A stretch of DNA of 64,000 nucleotides from Nitzschia sp. DOCU1 (taxonomy: Eukaryota; Bacillariophyta; Bacillariophyceae; Bacillariales; Bacillariaceae): assembly GCA_951394045.1 (NCBI GenBank), contig OX596000.1, positions 1 through 64,000 of the forward strand, in the 5' to 3' direction. Made by a program: the position numbers and the translations under genes. Numbering within the stretch: position 1 is the first letter of the stretch; each line of letters begins with the position of its first letter. Of this stretch, positions 1 to 9,687 are shown piece by piece. The notes under the pieces were generated by a model, which made no database searches, was not told the DNA's origin, and saw nothing but the letters and a program-made list of their open reading frames with translations.

Positions 1-1162
1 AACCCTAACCCTAACCCTAACCCTAACCCTAACCCTAACCCTAACCCTAACCCTAACCCTAACCCTAACCCTAACCCTAACCTAACCCTAACCCTAACCC
101 TAACCCTAACCTAACCCTAACCCTAACCCTAACCCTAACCCTAACCCTAACCCTAACCCTAACCCTAACCCTAACCCTAACCCTAACCCTAACCCTAACC
201 CTAACCCTAACCCTAACCCTAACCTAACCCTAACCCTAACCCCCTAACCCTAACCCTAACCCTAACCCTAACCCTAACCCTAACCCTAACCCTAACCCTA
301 ACCCTAACCCTAACCCTAACCCTAACCCTAACCCTAACCCTAACCCTAACCCTAACCCTAACCCTAACCCTAACCCTAACCCTAACCCTAACCCTAACCT
401 AACCCTAACCCTAACCCTAACCCTAACCCTAACCCTAACCCTAACCCTAACCCTAACCCTAACCCTAACCCTAACCCTAACCCTAACCCTAACCCTAACC
501 CTAACCTAACCCTAACCCTAACCCTAACCCTAACCTAACCCTAACCCTAACCCTAACCCTAACCCTAACCCTAACCCTAACCCTAACCCTAACCCTAACC
601 CTAACCCTAACCCTAACCCTAACCCTAACCTAACCCTAACCCTAACCCTAACCCTAACCCTAACCCTAACCCTAACCCTAACCCTAACCCTAACCCTAAC
701 CCTAACCCTAACCCTAACCCTAACCCTAACCCTAACCCTAACCCTAACCCTAACCCTAACCCTAACCCTAACCCTAACCCTAACCCTAACCCTAACCCTA
801 ACCCTAACCCTAACCCTAACCCTAACCCTAACCCTAACCCTAACCCTAACCCTAACCCTAACCCTAACCCTAACCCTAACCCTAACCCTAACCCTAACCC
901 TAACCCTAACCCTAACCCTAACCCTAACCCTAACCCTAACCCTAACCCTAACCCTAACCCTAACCCTAACCCTAACCCTAACCCTAACCCTAACCCTAAC
1001 CCTAACCCTAACCCTAACCCTAACCCTAACCCTAACCCTAACCCTAACCCTAACCCTAACCCTAACCCTAACCCTAACCCTAGCCCTAACCCTAACCCTA
1101 ACCCTAACCCTAACCCTAACCCTAACCCTAACCCTAACCCTAATCCTAACCCTAACCCTAAC
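1..1162. repeat. Telomere repeat array (CCCTAA)n
   Basis: Almost uninterrupted CCCTAA units on the plus strand, meaning the G-rich TTAGGG strand runs outward, so this is the left chromosome end. Scattered shortened CCTAA units (for example near 80, 110, 222, 398, 505 and 628), one CCCCCTAA near 240, and point variants near 1082 (TAGCCC) and 1144 (TAATCC) break the register. The variants nearest the inner edge are as expected for old, rarely renewed repeats. Confidence 0.98.
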
Positions 1163-1163
1163 A

Positions 1164-1383
1164 GATGACAAAGTATGATAATTTAGTGAAACCTCATCTT
1201 CTCCAATTCTTCTCATTTTACTTAAAATTCTGTGTTGCCAACTCTGCTGTTTCCTAGTCCTATTCCTATTCCTATTTTCCCCACTATCCCTATTCCTATT
1301 CCTACTTTCCTTTTTCCTTTTCCCTTCTCCCTTCTTCCTTTTCCCTTTTACCCATTACCAATTACCCTAACCCTAACCCTAAC
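1164..1383. repeat. Subtelomeric repeat, copy 1, with interstitial telomere tract
   Basis: Starts GATGACAAAGTAT and continues through a CCTATT/CTTTTTCC pyrimidine-rich tract to three CCCTAA units at 1366-1383. The same order recurs at 12298-12502 with few changes, and its second half recurs near 11008-11149. Similarity to the 11-kb copy continues past the telomere tract (GGCTTATCAAATATATAAG) to roughly 1660, so the repeat unit is probably longer than marked. Confidence 0.85.
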
Positions 1384-1798
1384 AGGCTTATCAAATATAT
1401 AAGAAGTGCGAACAAGGACTAACTTAGTTTTTATTAAACCGGACTAAAATAATCTCTTTATTCATGACTGAGATTGTGCAAGACTGAAATTTCTTTTCCA
1501 CGACTGGAGCGAAAAAGGTACTGAATTAGTTTTTTACGTCCCACCAATCGAATATCGCCGGTAGCATCTTCCCAAAACTGGCAGAACCTGTATCTCCATC
1601 AATATTCCACCGTTTTGAGTCGTTCTTTTGTTGTATAAAACCTCTTTACCTACGCTGTATGATGCACAACTCGGATTTCGGTTCACACCCATATATCATA
1701 CATAGTTAGAAGAGGCGTGCTTTTCTCATGAGTTGAACTATCGCTTTTCTACTAACAAGGGAGGTAGTCATGCAAACAAGCTAATATTATTTTAAAGT
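1384..1798. other. Subtelomeric DNA without a gene
   Basis: No supported reading frame. The sequence shows weak, interrupted similarity to about 11167-11420 (shared ATCAAATATATAAG, TTTAT-CATGACTG and ATCTCCA-CAATA blocks), so it appears to be a decayed continuation of the subtelomeric repeat. Confidence 0.6.
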
Positions 1799-2239
1799 CT
1801 ACATTGGATGAATTGTAATGACAGACCTCATCATCTCTGGTGCAGATACAATCTCCTTAGTAGCTTCAATCTTATAGATCTGCTCATCATCTTCCACCAT
1901 GGTCTTTGTCATGGTTTCCAGTGTGTATTTGAGTAGATTATCAAGGTCAGCTGTGCGACCAAGATGTCGCATAGTGAAAAAGGAGCAAGATATGGCAACC
2001 TTTGTCGGTTTCATCATGGTGGGAATAGATAATCTACTCATTTCACCCCTTATAAGAACTTTCTCAGAGGTAATGTCTCTACTTTGGGGTGAGAATACTC
2101 TAACCTTGCCTCTGGCATCTTTGATAGCAACTCCTCTCTGGAGAGGAGCTGGCTTGCCCAGCCTGATAATGTTGATGATTTTGCCGCCCATTGGCTTGTT
2201 CATTTGGTAGGAGGGTCCTACCTGCTTGGTTTTGGCCAT
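1799..2239 (-). CDS. RusA-type Holliday junction resolvase
   Basis: A 146-aa protein. Seen in the sequence: the RusA active-site core DLDNLLK at residues 98-104 followed by VEDDEQI at 115-121, which supplies D98, D100, K104, D117 and D118, the aspartates and lysine that define the family. Known of the family: RusA is a small, mostly phage-encoded endonuclease of about 120 aa that cuts Holliday junctions symmetrically as a dimer. The length fits a complete single-exon gene, with a short basic N-terminus (MAKTKQ). It is transcribed toward the telomere and lies 867 bp from the divergent 437-aa gene. Such a resolvase is unusual in a nuclear genome, so a virus- or mobile-element-derived origin is inferred. 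Cellular location cannot be told; no transit peptide is evident. Confidence 0.8.
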   Translation of the reverse strand: MAKTKQVGPSYQMNKPMGGKIINIIRLGKPAPLQRGVAIKDARGKVRVFSPQSRDITSEKVLIRGEMSRLSIPTMMKPTKVAISCSFFTMRHLGRTADLDNLLKYTLETMTKTMVEDDEQIYKIEATKEIVSAPEMMRSVITIHPM

Positions 2240-3105
2240 GTTGAACAGGTTCAGGAACTATGAGTACATGCCCGGGTACATTCACCCAGTGGTGCCCTAT
2301 GAATGCTGCCTTTTTGAGCCTTTAAAGACTCCTACCCAGGAAAATGGATGTCTTTCGCTCTCCATGATGTTTAGATATGTTCCATGATGTTCTCTGACTT
2401 GGTTTTTAATGAGAACAGGTGAAACTGCATACCAGGTAAACCCATATGTATCGCAGTGGAAGAACACGGGTGTCGTTCTTTGGTAGCCATGTGATTATGG
2501 TACTCATTGAAAGGAGGAACTCAAGATTGGTTCCAAGAGGCAGATAAATCCATCCAAGAAAGAATAGAGAAGCCTGAGACTTCCTTTTGTCATAAGCATG
2601 GAACTCATGGAACAATCAACCAAGACTCCCTCTATGATGGCGAGAACCCCTGTGTCGCCAATAGCTCTTCAACCAAGACTAAACCATATATGGGTGAGAA
2701 ATCATGCAAAGTCACTTGGTTTTAGATAGAGAGACGCGCCTTGAAGTGAGAAACAGTAGATTCCTGCTTCTCATAAGTGCAGAGAGGTTGGTGACTCCAA
2801 ACTTGACTGCTCGTGTCTGGCGAGAAGGAGCCAGTGACGACAATGCCCTTCAACCAAGACTACCCTAAGTACCTCTGAGAACCCAGTGAACAAACTCAGG
2901 ACTGCACCCATATATCCTGCTTGAAGTGGGATAAAGAAGGTTCTCAAATCTATTGGATACTTAGGGGGCCAAAGGATGGTCCAGTATCTGGTGGAGTATC
3001 TATGTGCCAAAGTGCTTGGAGGCAGGACAAAACTTCCCTCCAAAACAACCATTTTTCTCATTTTTTTCGAGTCCTTCTTCTTTTCCTACACCATCCTATC
3101 GAACC
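2240..3105. other. Divergent intergenic region with short direct repeats
   Basis: Separates the RusA-like gene (minus) from the 437-aa gene (plus). TCAACCAAGACT occurs three times (near 2621, 2673 and 2849) within loosely similar 50-180 bp blocks. Short open frames here have no recognisable content. A T/C-rich stretch at 3055-3090 lies just before the start chosen for the downstream gene. Confidence 0.5.
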
Positions 3106-4419
3106 ATGTCCGTCCCAAACAACAACAACAACTTTGTGGACCTTTTTGATGAAGATATTCCTGATGAGCTTGCCAACCAAGCTGCTGCCAGGGTTGAAGA
3201 AGCTGTCCTGCACCACAACAAGGCCAACACCAACCCAGGGGATCCCAACAGCCCCCTCATCCTCCCTCCCTTGGATCCTGCGCTGGGGGTGATGATTACT
3301 GCTGCTCAAGCTGCATCCATCCCCAAAGTGACTCCAGAGAAGCCCAACAAAAGGGCCAAGAAGAATGTGCTCACTAAGATGGTTTCTCCTGCCTCTTCTT
3401 CTGCCAATTCACGCAATTTCGAGGCAATTCTTGCTGTCAGCGACCATGGAAGGGTTCCCAACAACCCTGTCATCGAATCCATGTTTCAGGGCCGCGATTC
3501 TGGTGGTTTTCTTGCGTATTTGGGTGCCAATTCTTCATTGGACTTCATTGGGCACTCTGCAAGGCCCTTTGGAGGTGCTGGGAGTGTACAGGCCCATTCT
3601 GCAGGGTCTATGGTCCAGGTTGAGGATAGGGATGAGCTCATGGCCTCTATTGGCGACTATATGCATGCCATGGAGGATATGTACAATGATTTGGTGGTTG
3701 GTTGTGGCTTGGGGGCTTGTTTGTCAGCCTCCAAAGTCAACTTTGTAGAGGGTCTCAACACCCTGTTCACTCCAAGTCCTGTCACTGGCAAGTGTAACAA
3801 GTTTATGAACTTGCTATTCATTGCCAGGCCGGCAGTGCTCAATAAGAATACAAAAAGGTATGAAGTTTCTAGTTCTAACATGCATGGCCATGGTGAGTAT
3901 TTCCCTACTCCCCAGGGAAGGCCAAATGCTTACAATACTACCTTTTGGGAAAACCACATGGAATTTCATTTCCATGGCGGTACAAACCTTAGATTTTTAG
4001 AGCTAGCCGTCAAAGTGCCAACCTGCTTGCTCACTGACACCGAGAAAGCTCATCATGAGGCGTGTCTTAGCAGCATGGCAGCCAATAAGAGTGAGGAGCT
4101 CTTGGCCCCTGGCTGGGTGAAGCTCACCTTGTATAACGCCTACGCCACTGTGTTTGATGGGTGGATGAAGACCCCACTTGTCCAGAATGCTCGTTTGTCC
4201 GGTTGGCATCCCGTTTTCCTCATGAAAAACACGTATCGTAAGGTTTTTGGACCTAAACAGAATGGCGAGCCCTCCACCATCCCGTCTCAGCTCACCAGTG
4301 CTGATCGACAGAACAAGAGTTTTCTGACTGTAATCGGCTTCTACAAGCTGGTTGACGGTCAGGAATTGTTTATCCATGTCAACTGCAACAAGCAGGTCAT
4401 CGCCATTACCGCAGACTAA
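3106..4419 (+). CDS. Hypothetical protein, 437 aa, unknown family
   Basis: Long single-exon frame not recognised as any family. I chose the ATG at 3106 (context GAACCATGT, after a pyrimidine tract) over an in-frame ATG at 3004, because the 34 extra residues are low-complexity F/S/P-rich and look like translated leader. The N-terminal third is acidic then basic (a KPNKRAKK cluster near residue 85 could be a nuclear signal). The rest is globular with aromatic-rich segments (FWENHMEFHFHGGTN, GWMKTPLVQNARLSGWHPVF) and a C-terminus ending VIAITAD. No membrane segment or signal peptide. It is divergent from the RusA-like gene and ends 71 bp before the retrotransposon insertion. The two could belong to one element, but this rests only on neighbourhood. 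Confidence 0.7.
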   Translation: MSVPNNNNNFVDLFDEDIPDELANQAAARVEEAVLHHNKANTNPGDPNSPLILPPLDPALGVMITAAQAASIPKVTPEKPNKRAKKNVLTKMVSPASSSANSRNFEAILAVSDHGRVPNNPVIESMFQGRDSGGFLAYLGANSSLDFIGHSARPFGGAGSVQAHSAGSMVQVEDRDELMASIGDYMHAMEDMYNDLVVGCGLGACLSASKVNFVEGLNTLFTPSPVTGKCNKFMNLLFIARPAVLNKNTKRYEVSSSNMHGHGEYFPTPQGRPNAYNTTFWENHMEFHFHGGTNLRFLELAVKVPTCLLTDTEKAHHEACLSSMAANKSEELLAPGWVKLTLYNAYATVFDGWMKTPLVQNARLSGWHPVFLMKNTYRKVFGPKQNGEPSTIPSQLTSADRQNKSFLTVIGFYKLVDGQELFIHVNCNKQVIAITAD

Positions 4420-4490
4420 TATATTTAGTATCTATAAATTTGTGTGAAAATTGGCGTCTAGTTTTTCCTTACCTTGCATAATTAAAATTA

Positions 4491-5023
4491 TGCAGTACAC
4501 TGCTTTGCACGTCGACTCCTTCGAATGATTGTAGTCCAAAATTATTAGTCTACTTAGTCATGTGCGACATCATGTGTGATGACGTAGCATGACGAAAGCG
4601 TTGCGCGCGGACGCGGACGCTAGGCCGGTCTCGGACATCCTCGGACAGGCCCATAACCTATTGACGTCACCGACGACGTGACGTTGCACGACACAGGCAT
4701 CGCGCATGACTCCTGCTGGTCGAATGCCGATGAGATCCTAGTGTCAATGCCACCTAAGATCTGGCACCTCGATGACATTGCGGTGACTATACTTTATTCC
4801 AGAGTAGCTGACGACGTCCAAAGAACCCTAGTACAACGTCGTAGCTAATCTACTACAAGATGCATCAACCTCCTGTTCGGATTGTTGTCGATGCATGTCA
4901 AAGGTCTCGACTCTACTAGAACTACGAGAGCCTACGAGACAACTTGCATGAGAAATACATCTAGTTTTTAACTTAGCCATAATTTTTTCACAACTATTTC
5001 GATCCTACAAACGACGTAGTGCA
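4491..5023 (+). repeat. 5' LTR of the gypsy element
   Basis: 533 bp, begins TGCAGTAC and ends GTAGTGCA. It contains three TGACGT cores: 4580-4585, the full palindrome TGACGTCA at 4662-4669, and 4679-4684. These match the bZIP/CRE-type sites known from diatom CO2/cAMP-responsive promoters. Confidence 0.95.
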
Positions 5024-5024
5024 T

Positions 5025-5053
5025 AGTGTTAACACTCCACGACAATCGTCGTG
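5025..5053. other. Palindromes at the primer-binding position
   Basis: Immediately inside the 5' LTR lies the perfect 12-bp palindrome AGTGTTAACACT (5025-5036), then a hairpin CACGAC-AATC-GTCGTG (5038-5053). The usual TGG start of a tRNA-complementary primer site is absent here. Confidence 0.6.
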
Positions 5054-5076
5054 ATCAAGACTAACTTACCATCAAG

Positions 5077-6252
5077 ATGAAGCTTTCTAACGCAACCGTC
5101 GCGGCCGTCGCCGCTATCCCTCGGAACGACATGATGAAAAGGGGTTTTCAACGCGCTCCAATCCCTATCCAACATGAACCGGAAGTGATTGTGAACAAAG
5201 AGAAGCTTGTGACCTTCAAGTGCCGCAACATTCCCGACGATCCAAACTCGACTCAGTTTGAACTCTCGATTCTGCCTTTCAATGGCGACGAGTCGGCCGA
5301 GACCTGGTTTCGCTTGCAAGACAAGGCGGAAAAAGTGATCAAGGGGCAGAACTTGACCACTGGTCCGCAGAGGTACGAGTTCTATCGCCGTATCCTCATC
5401 GGAAAGGCTCTCGCCAGGTTCGAAGAGTCGGCAGCAGCCGCTGGAAACGAAACGATTGCAAATCTCAAGGCGACCCTACAAGGAGTAACCAATTACGTTC
5501 TCCCGGCTCGTGCACTTCAAACTCAGAAACGCTACATGCGCCGTTTGTGTCGCAAGCCTCCCGAGATGACCATGAAGGAGTATATCAGTCGCTTCCAGCA
5601 GCTCAACCATTATTTGGCGTTGTTTGATACTACGCGTGGCGACAGGAACAAGCTACCCAAGGACGAGATTATCGAGCATGCAGAGTTTGCTATCCCCGCT
5701 AGTTGGCGTCAGCAGATGATCCTACAAGGTTTTGAGCCGATTGATCACACTTTGGATGAGTTCACCCAGTTCTGTGAGCGCCTCGAATTCACTGAAAAGT
5801 TACATGAAGCTAATCACGTCCGTAAGCCAAAGCCAGATGGCGCCCATCCTCCGAAGGGGAAGCGAGACCCGAGAATGGATCACTCGAAGCCCGCTGCGAA
5901 GCGCGGCGCCAATGACAAGACTCCTCCCTTTAAATGTGCCTACCATGGCCCCAACTGGTCCCACAACACTGGGGACTGCAAGATGGTGGTGGCGCAGGCC
6001 CAGAAGATGGCTGCCGCCCACGGAAATTTCATCAAGAACGGCGAAAAGAAGCCTCGTTACGGCAACCGTACTTGGGTACGTGACGATGGCGGCGCCAACA
6101 AGAAAGAAGAACTGCATGCCATGATCCAGAACATGGTCAAGGACGCGGTCAAGGACGAACGCAAGCGCAAGGCGATTGATCCACCCGACGAGGAAAACTT
6201 CAATGTGGACGAACTCTTGGCTAACCTTGTCGCTAGCGACGATGAAAACTGA
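5077..6252 (+). CDS. gag: Gag polyprotein of the gypsy element
   Basis: 391 aa, the structural protein that packages element RNA. Residues about 65-250 resemble a retrotransposon capsid region, helical, with YISRFQQLNHYLALF and FTQFCERLEF. The C-terminal third is basic and contains a zinc-knuckle-like C287-x2-H290-x5-H296-x4-C301, a CHHC variation of the common CCHC. It ends in acidic DDEN just before TGA. pol follows in the same frame, with 12 open codons between the TGA and the first pol ATG. The start is the first ATG after the LTR with an A at -3. Confidence 0.9.
   Translation: MKLSNATVAAVAAIPRNDMMKRGFQRAPIPIQHEPEVIVNKEKLVTFKCRNIPDDPNSTQFELSILPFNGDESAETWFRLQDKAEKVIKGQNLTTGPQRYEFYRRILIGKALARFEESAAAAGNETIANLKATLQGVTNYVLPARALQTQKRYMRRLCRKPPEMTMKEYISRFQQLNHYLALFDTTRGDRNKLPKDEIIEHAEFAIPASWRQQMILQGFEPIDHTLDEFTQFCERLEFTEKLHEANHVRKPKPDGAHPPKGKRDPRMDHSKPAAKRGANDKTPPFKCAYHGPNWSHNTGDCKMVVAQAQKMAAAHGNFIKNGEKKPRYGNRTWVRDDGGANKKEELHAMIQNMVKDAVKDERKRKAIDPPDEENFNVDELLANLVASDDEN
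6250..6252 (+). other. In-frame TGA separating gag and pol
   Basis: Codons run GAA AAC TGA AGG TGT GAG and remain open to the pol ATG at 6289 and on to 9660. The only barrier between Gag and Pol is this TGA. This is the arrangement of stop-codon readthrough elements; reinitiation at 6289 is the alternative. Confidence 0.75.
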
Positions 6253-6288
6253 AGGTGTGAGCGAGTTGTACACGAAAAATCTAGTTTA

Positions 6289-9200
6289 ATGCATAATCAT
6301 AAGGACGAGTTATCCTATTACAAAGTCTCTGAAAGAGTAGGTGGGAAACGCAAAAATTGCGGATGTGACGAAGTTTTCGTTTTCCACGAGCAACGCGATG
6401 GGGCACGACATGCGCGCCCATCCGTCTATATACCGTCCGAGCCGGGCGAGGTCTTCGCCTCATTGGACCAATGCATTAATTACCGTATCGCGGCGGAATC
6501 GCACGCGATAACACGACTGTACAACCGGAGCTCACCAAAACGCCAGAAAACCGCGCCAGACGAAATTCCGTACTGTTTCGCGCAAATTAACACGCGCCTA
6601 GGCAAGGCCAAGGCGGCAGCGTTGACGACGCTACTAGACACCGGAGCATCACGAGGACTGATCTCCGAGAAACATGTCAAGAAACTACGTGTCAGGACGA
6701 CACCATCGAGAACCACCTTCACGACAGCTGGAGGTGTCGTCGAGACACACCGCGAAGTAAAAATCCAGTTTAAACTTCCGGAATTTCATGCCAATAGGGT
6801 GATTGAATGGGTCTTCCAGGTGACATCCGACCTTGGCAACTACGACATGATCATTGGCAGAGATCTTCTGCGAGAACTAGGTGTCAAGTTCGACTTCAAG
6901 ACAAGGGAAGTCGAATGGGACTCAGCTGCTATAGCAATGAAGATATATGGCGAGACGCCCGACGAAGACGCCTGGCAGGCCGACGCAGATGGTGGTGCCA
7001 AGTCTATTAAACAAATCTTAGACGCTAAATATGCCCCAGCGGACATTCCGCAGAAAATCTCCGAGATGGACCATCTGTCGGAAGAAGATAAATCCGCCCT
7101 CAAGACGCTTCTTCAGAAACATGAGACGCTCTTTGACGGCACGCTCGGCACTTGGAAAGGCGAGCCCTATGATATCGAGCTAAAGCCTAATGTCACGCCA
7201 TATCATGCGAGGCCATATCCAGTGCCGAAGGCATATGAACAGACGCTACGCGACGAGGTCGATCGCCTCTGCGCAGTCGGCGTACTAAAGAAAGTTAACC
7301 GCTCTGAATGGGCGGCACCGTCGTTCATCATACCAAAGAAGGACAAGACGGTACGATTCATAAACGACTTTCGCGAGCTCAACAAGCGAATCAAGCGGAA
7401 GCCATTCCCGCTACCAAAGATACAAGAGCTACTGTTAAAACTAGAAGGTTTTCAGTACGCTACTAGTTTAGACCTAAACATGGGCTACTACCATGTGGAA
7501 CTTAGTCCGAACGCAAAGAAACTTTGCACTCTCGTCTTCCCATGGGGAAAATATGAGATGCAGCGACTACCTATGGGACTCAGCAATAGCCCCGATATCT
7601 TCCAGGAAAAGATGTCGTCGCTGTTCGCAGACCTAGAGTACATACGTACGTACATAGACGATCTTCTAGTACTTACTAAGGGTAGTTACCTAGACCACCT
7701 AGAGAAACTCGACGTGGTACTACAACGTCTGAAAGACACGGGACTCAAGGTGAACATCAAGAAGTCCTTCTTCGCGAAAGCGGAGCTCGAATACCTTGGC
7801 TACTGGATTACCCGCGACGGCATCCAACCAGTAGCAACCAAAGTGCAAGCAATCCAAGCCATGCTCGCACCGCGCAATAAAAAGGAACTACGCGCTTTCA
7901 TCGGTATCGTGAATTATTATCGCGACATGTGGGTGCGCCGTTCGCACATCCTCGCCCCGCTCGCATCACTTACGTCGAAAACAGCTAAGTGGGAGTGGAC
8001 CGGCGCGCACCAAGAGGCATTTGACACGATGAAGAAAATAATAAGTAAGGAGGTTCTCCTAACTTACCCGAACTTTCATCTACCGTTTGATATACATACT
8101 GACGCGAGCGACACGCAGCTTGGCGCGGTCATCTCGCAGAACGGTAAGCCTATCGCGTTCTATAGTCGCAAACTCAATCCCGCGCAGACACGGTATACTA
8201 CTACCGAGCGGGAACTACTAGCTATTGTAGAGACACTCAAGGAGTTCCGTACGATTCTCCTAGGTCAACAGATTCGCGTCTACACCGACCACAAGAATCT
8301 AACCTATAAAAACTTCAATACCGAACGCGTTATGCGCTGGCGACTCATCCTCGAAGAGTATGGTCCCGAACTCGTCTACGTTCGAGGTGAGACGAATGTA
8401 GTAGCGGACGCTCTTAGTCGACTTGGTAAGGACGAAAAGCCCTTTACCGAGGCCAATTTCGCAGAGTACTTTGGGGGCGACGAACTACCTGAAAGCGTCT
8501 TCCCCCTTACCTACAAGTACATTATGCGACATCAGCGAAAAGATACCGCGCTGCTCCAAAAGGCAGCGTTGGACAGTAGATATAGTGTAAAGGTTTTTCG
8601 TGGGGGCGGTAAGAAACGTCCTCTAGTAGTTAGAGATGGTAAGATAGTTATTCCGCAGTCACTCCAACGCCGATGCGTTGAGTGGTACCACGAGACACTG
8701 TGTCATCCGGGCGAGACCCGAACAGAGCACACGATTCGGCAGCACTTCTACTGGAAAGGACTGCGAGCCGATGTCGTCGATATCTGCAAAAAATGCAGGT
8801 TGTGCCAATTAACAAAACGCAAGACCCTTAAGTACGGGCACCTACCAATTAAGGAACCCGAGAGCGAACCTTGGGAAATCCTATGTGTCGATCTCATAGG
8901 CCCCTACTCGATTAACCAGGGTAAACGAAATAAGGGTAAACAGAAACAACTCGAGCTTTGGTGCCTTACCATGATTGATCCGGCAACTGGCTGGTTTGAG
9001 ATGGTTCGCGTACCCAATAAAGAGGCTTTTAGTATCGCCGAATTAGCCGAAAAGACGTGGTTCACGAGATACCCGTGGCCGCAACAGGTTATTTATGACC
9101 GCGGTACGGAGTTCATGGGCGAATTCCGGCGAATGGTCAAGGAAGACTACGGCGTGCTTGCGCGCCCAATCACTGCGAGGAATCCGCAGGCGAACGCAAT

Positions 9201-9660
9201 ACTCGAACGAGTACACCAAACTATCGGGAACATGATTCGTACGTTTGAACTGCAGCACTCAGACGATACAGTCGGACTCGATGGAATCCTGGCAGCCGTG
9301 ATGTTCGCTGTTCGCGCGACATACCACACTACGCTACAGGCTACGCCGATGCAACTAGTATTCGGTAGAGATGCTATTCTCAACACCCGCTTCGAAGCTA
9401 ATTGGAAGCTCATCCGTGAGCGCAAGATGCAACGCATTGCGAAGAACAATGCGGCAGAAAACAAAACGCGATTGCCGTATGAGTATCGCGCAGGCCAACA
9501 GATCATGATCAAGCAGGACCAACAACGTAAGTTCGGTGCTAACCCCTACGATGGTCCGTATCCAATCGTCGCCGTGAATGACAACGGTACAGTACGTATC
9601 CAGAAGGGTGCCGTTACTCAGACTTGGAACATTCGTAACATACATCCGTATCATAGTTAA
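6289..9660 (+). CDS. pol: Pol polyprotein: protease, reverse transcriptase, RNase H, integrase
   Basis: 1123 aa, copies element RNA into DNA and integrates it. Seen in order: aspartic protease with LLDTGAS (D117); reverse transcriptase with SLDLNMGYYHVEL and the YIDD catalytic box at 455-458; RNase H with HTDASDTQLGA (D605), YTDHKNL and DALSR; integrase with zinc-binding H801, C833, C836/C839, and the DDE triad D868, D937, E973 (35 residues between the last two); and a C-terminal GPY/F-like module (NPYDGPYPIV). No chromodomain is visible after it. All catalytic residues are present and no frameshift is seen, so the element could be autonomous. The frame is the same as gag, so the true N-terminus depends on how the TGA at 6250 is passed. 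Confidence 0.95.
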   Translation: MHNHKDELSYYKVSERVGGKRKNCGCDEVFVFHEQRDGARHARPSVYIPSEPGEVFASLDQCINYRIAAESHAITRLYNRSSPKRQKTAPDEIPYCFAQINTRLGKAKAAALTTLLDTGASRGLISEKHVKKLRVRTTPSRTTFTTAGGVVETHREVKIQFKLPEFHANRVIEWVFQVTSDLGNYDMIIGRDLLRELGVKFDFKTREVEWDSAAIAMKIYGETPDEDAWQADADGGAKSIKQILDAKYAPADIPQKISEMDHLSEEDKSALKTLLQKHETLFDGTLGTWKGEPYDIELKPNVTPYHARPYPVPKAYEQTLRDEVDRLCAVGVLKKVNRSEWAAPSFIIPKKDKTVRFINDFRELNKRIKRKPFPLPKIQELLLKLEGFQYATSLDLNMGYYHVELSPNAKKLCTLVFPWGKYEMQRLPMGLSNSPDIFQEKMSSLFADLEYIRTYIDDLLVLTKGSYLDHLEKLDVVLQRLKDTGLKVNIKKSFFAKAELEYLGYWITRDGIQPVATKVQAIQAMLAPRNKKELRAFIGIVNYYRDMWVRRSHILAPLASLTSKTAKWEWTGAHQEAFDTMKKIISKEVLLTYPNFHLPFDIHTDASDTQLGAVISQNGKPIAFYSRKLNPAQTRYTTTERELLAIVETLKEFRTILLGQQIRVYTDHKNLTYKNFNTERVMRWRLILEEYGPELVYVRGETNVVADALSRLGKDEKPFTEANFAEYFGGDELPESVFPLTYKYIMRHQRKDTALLQKAALDSRYSVKVFRGGGKKRPLVVRDGKIVIPQSLQRRCVEWYHETLCHPGETRTEHTIRQHFYWKGLRADVVDICKKCRLCQLTKRKTLKYGHLPIKEPESEPWEILCVDLIGPYSINQGKRNKGKQKQLELWCLTMIDPATGWFEMVRVPNKEAFSIAELAEKTWFTRYPWPQQVIYDRGTEFMGEFRRMVKEDYGVLARPITARNPQANAILERVHQTIGNMIRTFELQHSDDTVGLDGILAAVMFAVRATYHTTLQATPMQLVFGRDAILNTRFEANWKLIRERKMQRIAKNNAAENKTRLPYEYRAGQQIMIKQDQQRKFGANPYDGPYPIVAVNDNGTVRIQKGAVTQTWNIRNIHPYHS

Positions 9661-9678
9661 GTCCTGTCCCTCCGTCAT

Positions 9679-9687
9679 GGGGGCGGG
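9679..9687 (+). other. Polypurine tract of the gypsy element
   Basis: GGGGGCGGG directly abuts the 3' LTR, the expected primer site for plus-strand DNA synthesis. Confidence 0.8.

Noticed and set aside
530..1216. A 228-codon open frame on the minus strand made of Arg-Val repeats
   Set aside because: It is the telomere repeat read as protein; no coding meaning.
3004..3105. Longer N-terminus for the 437-aa protein
   Set aside because: The extra residues are translated pyrimidine-rich leader; the ATG at 3106 has the better context.
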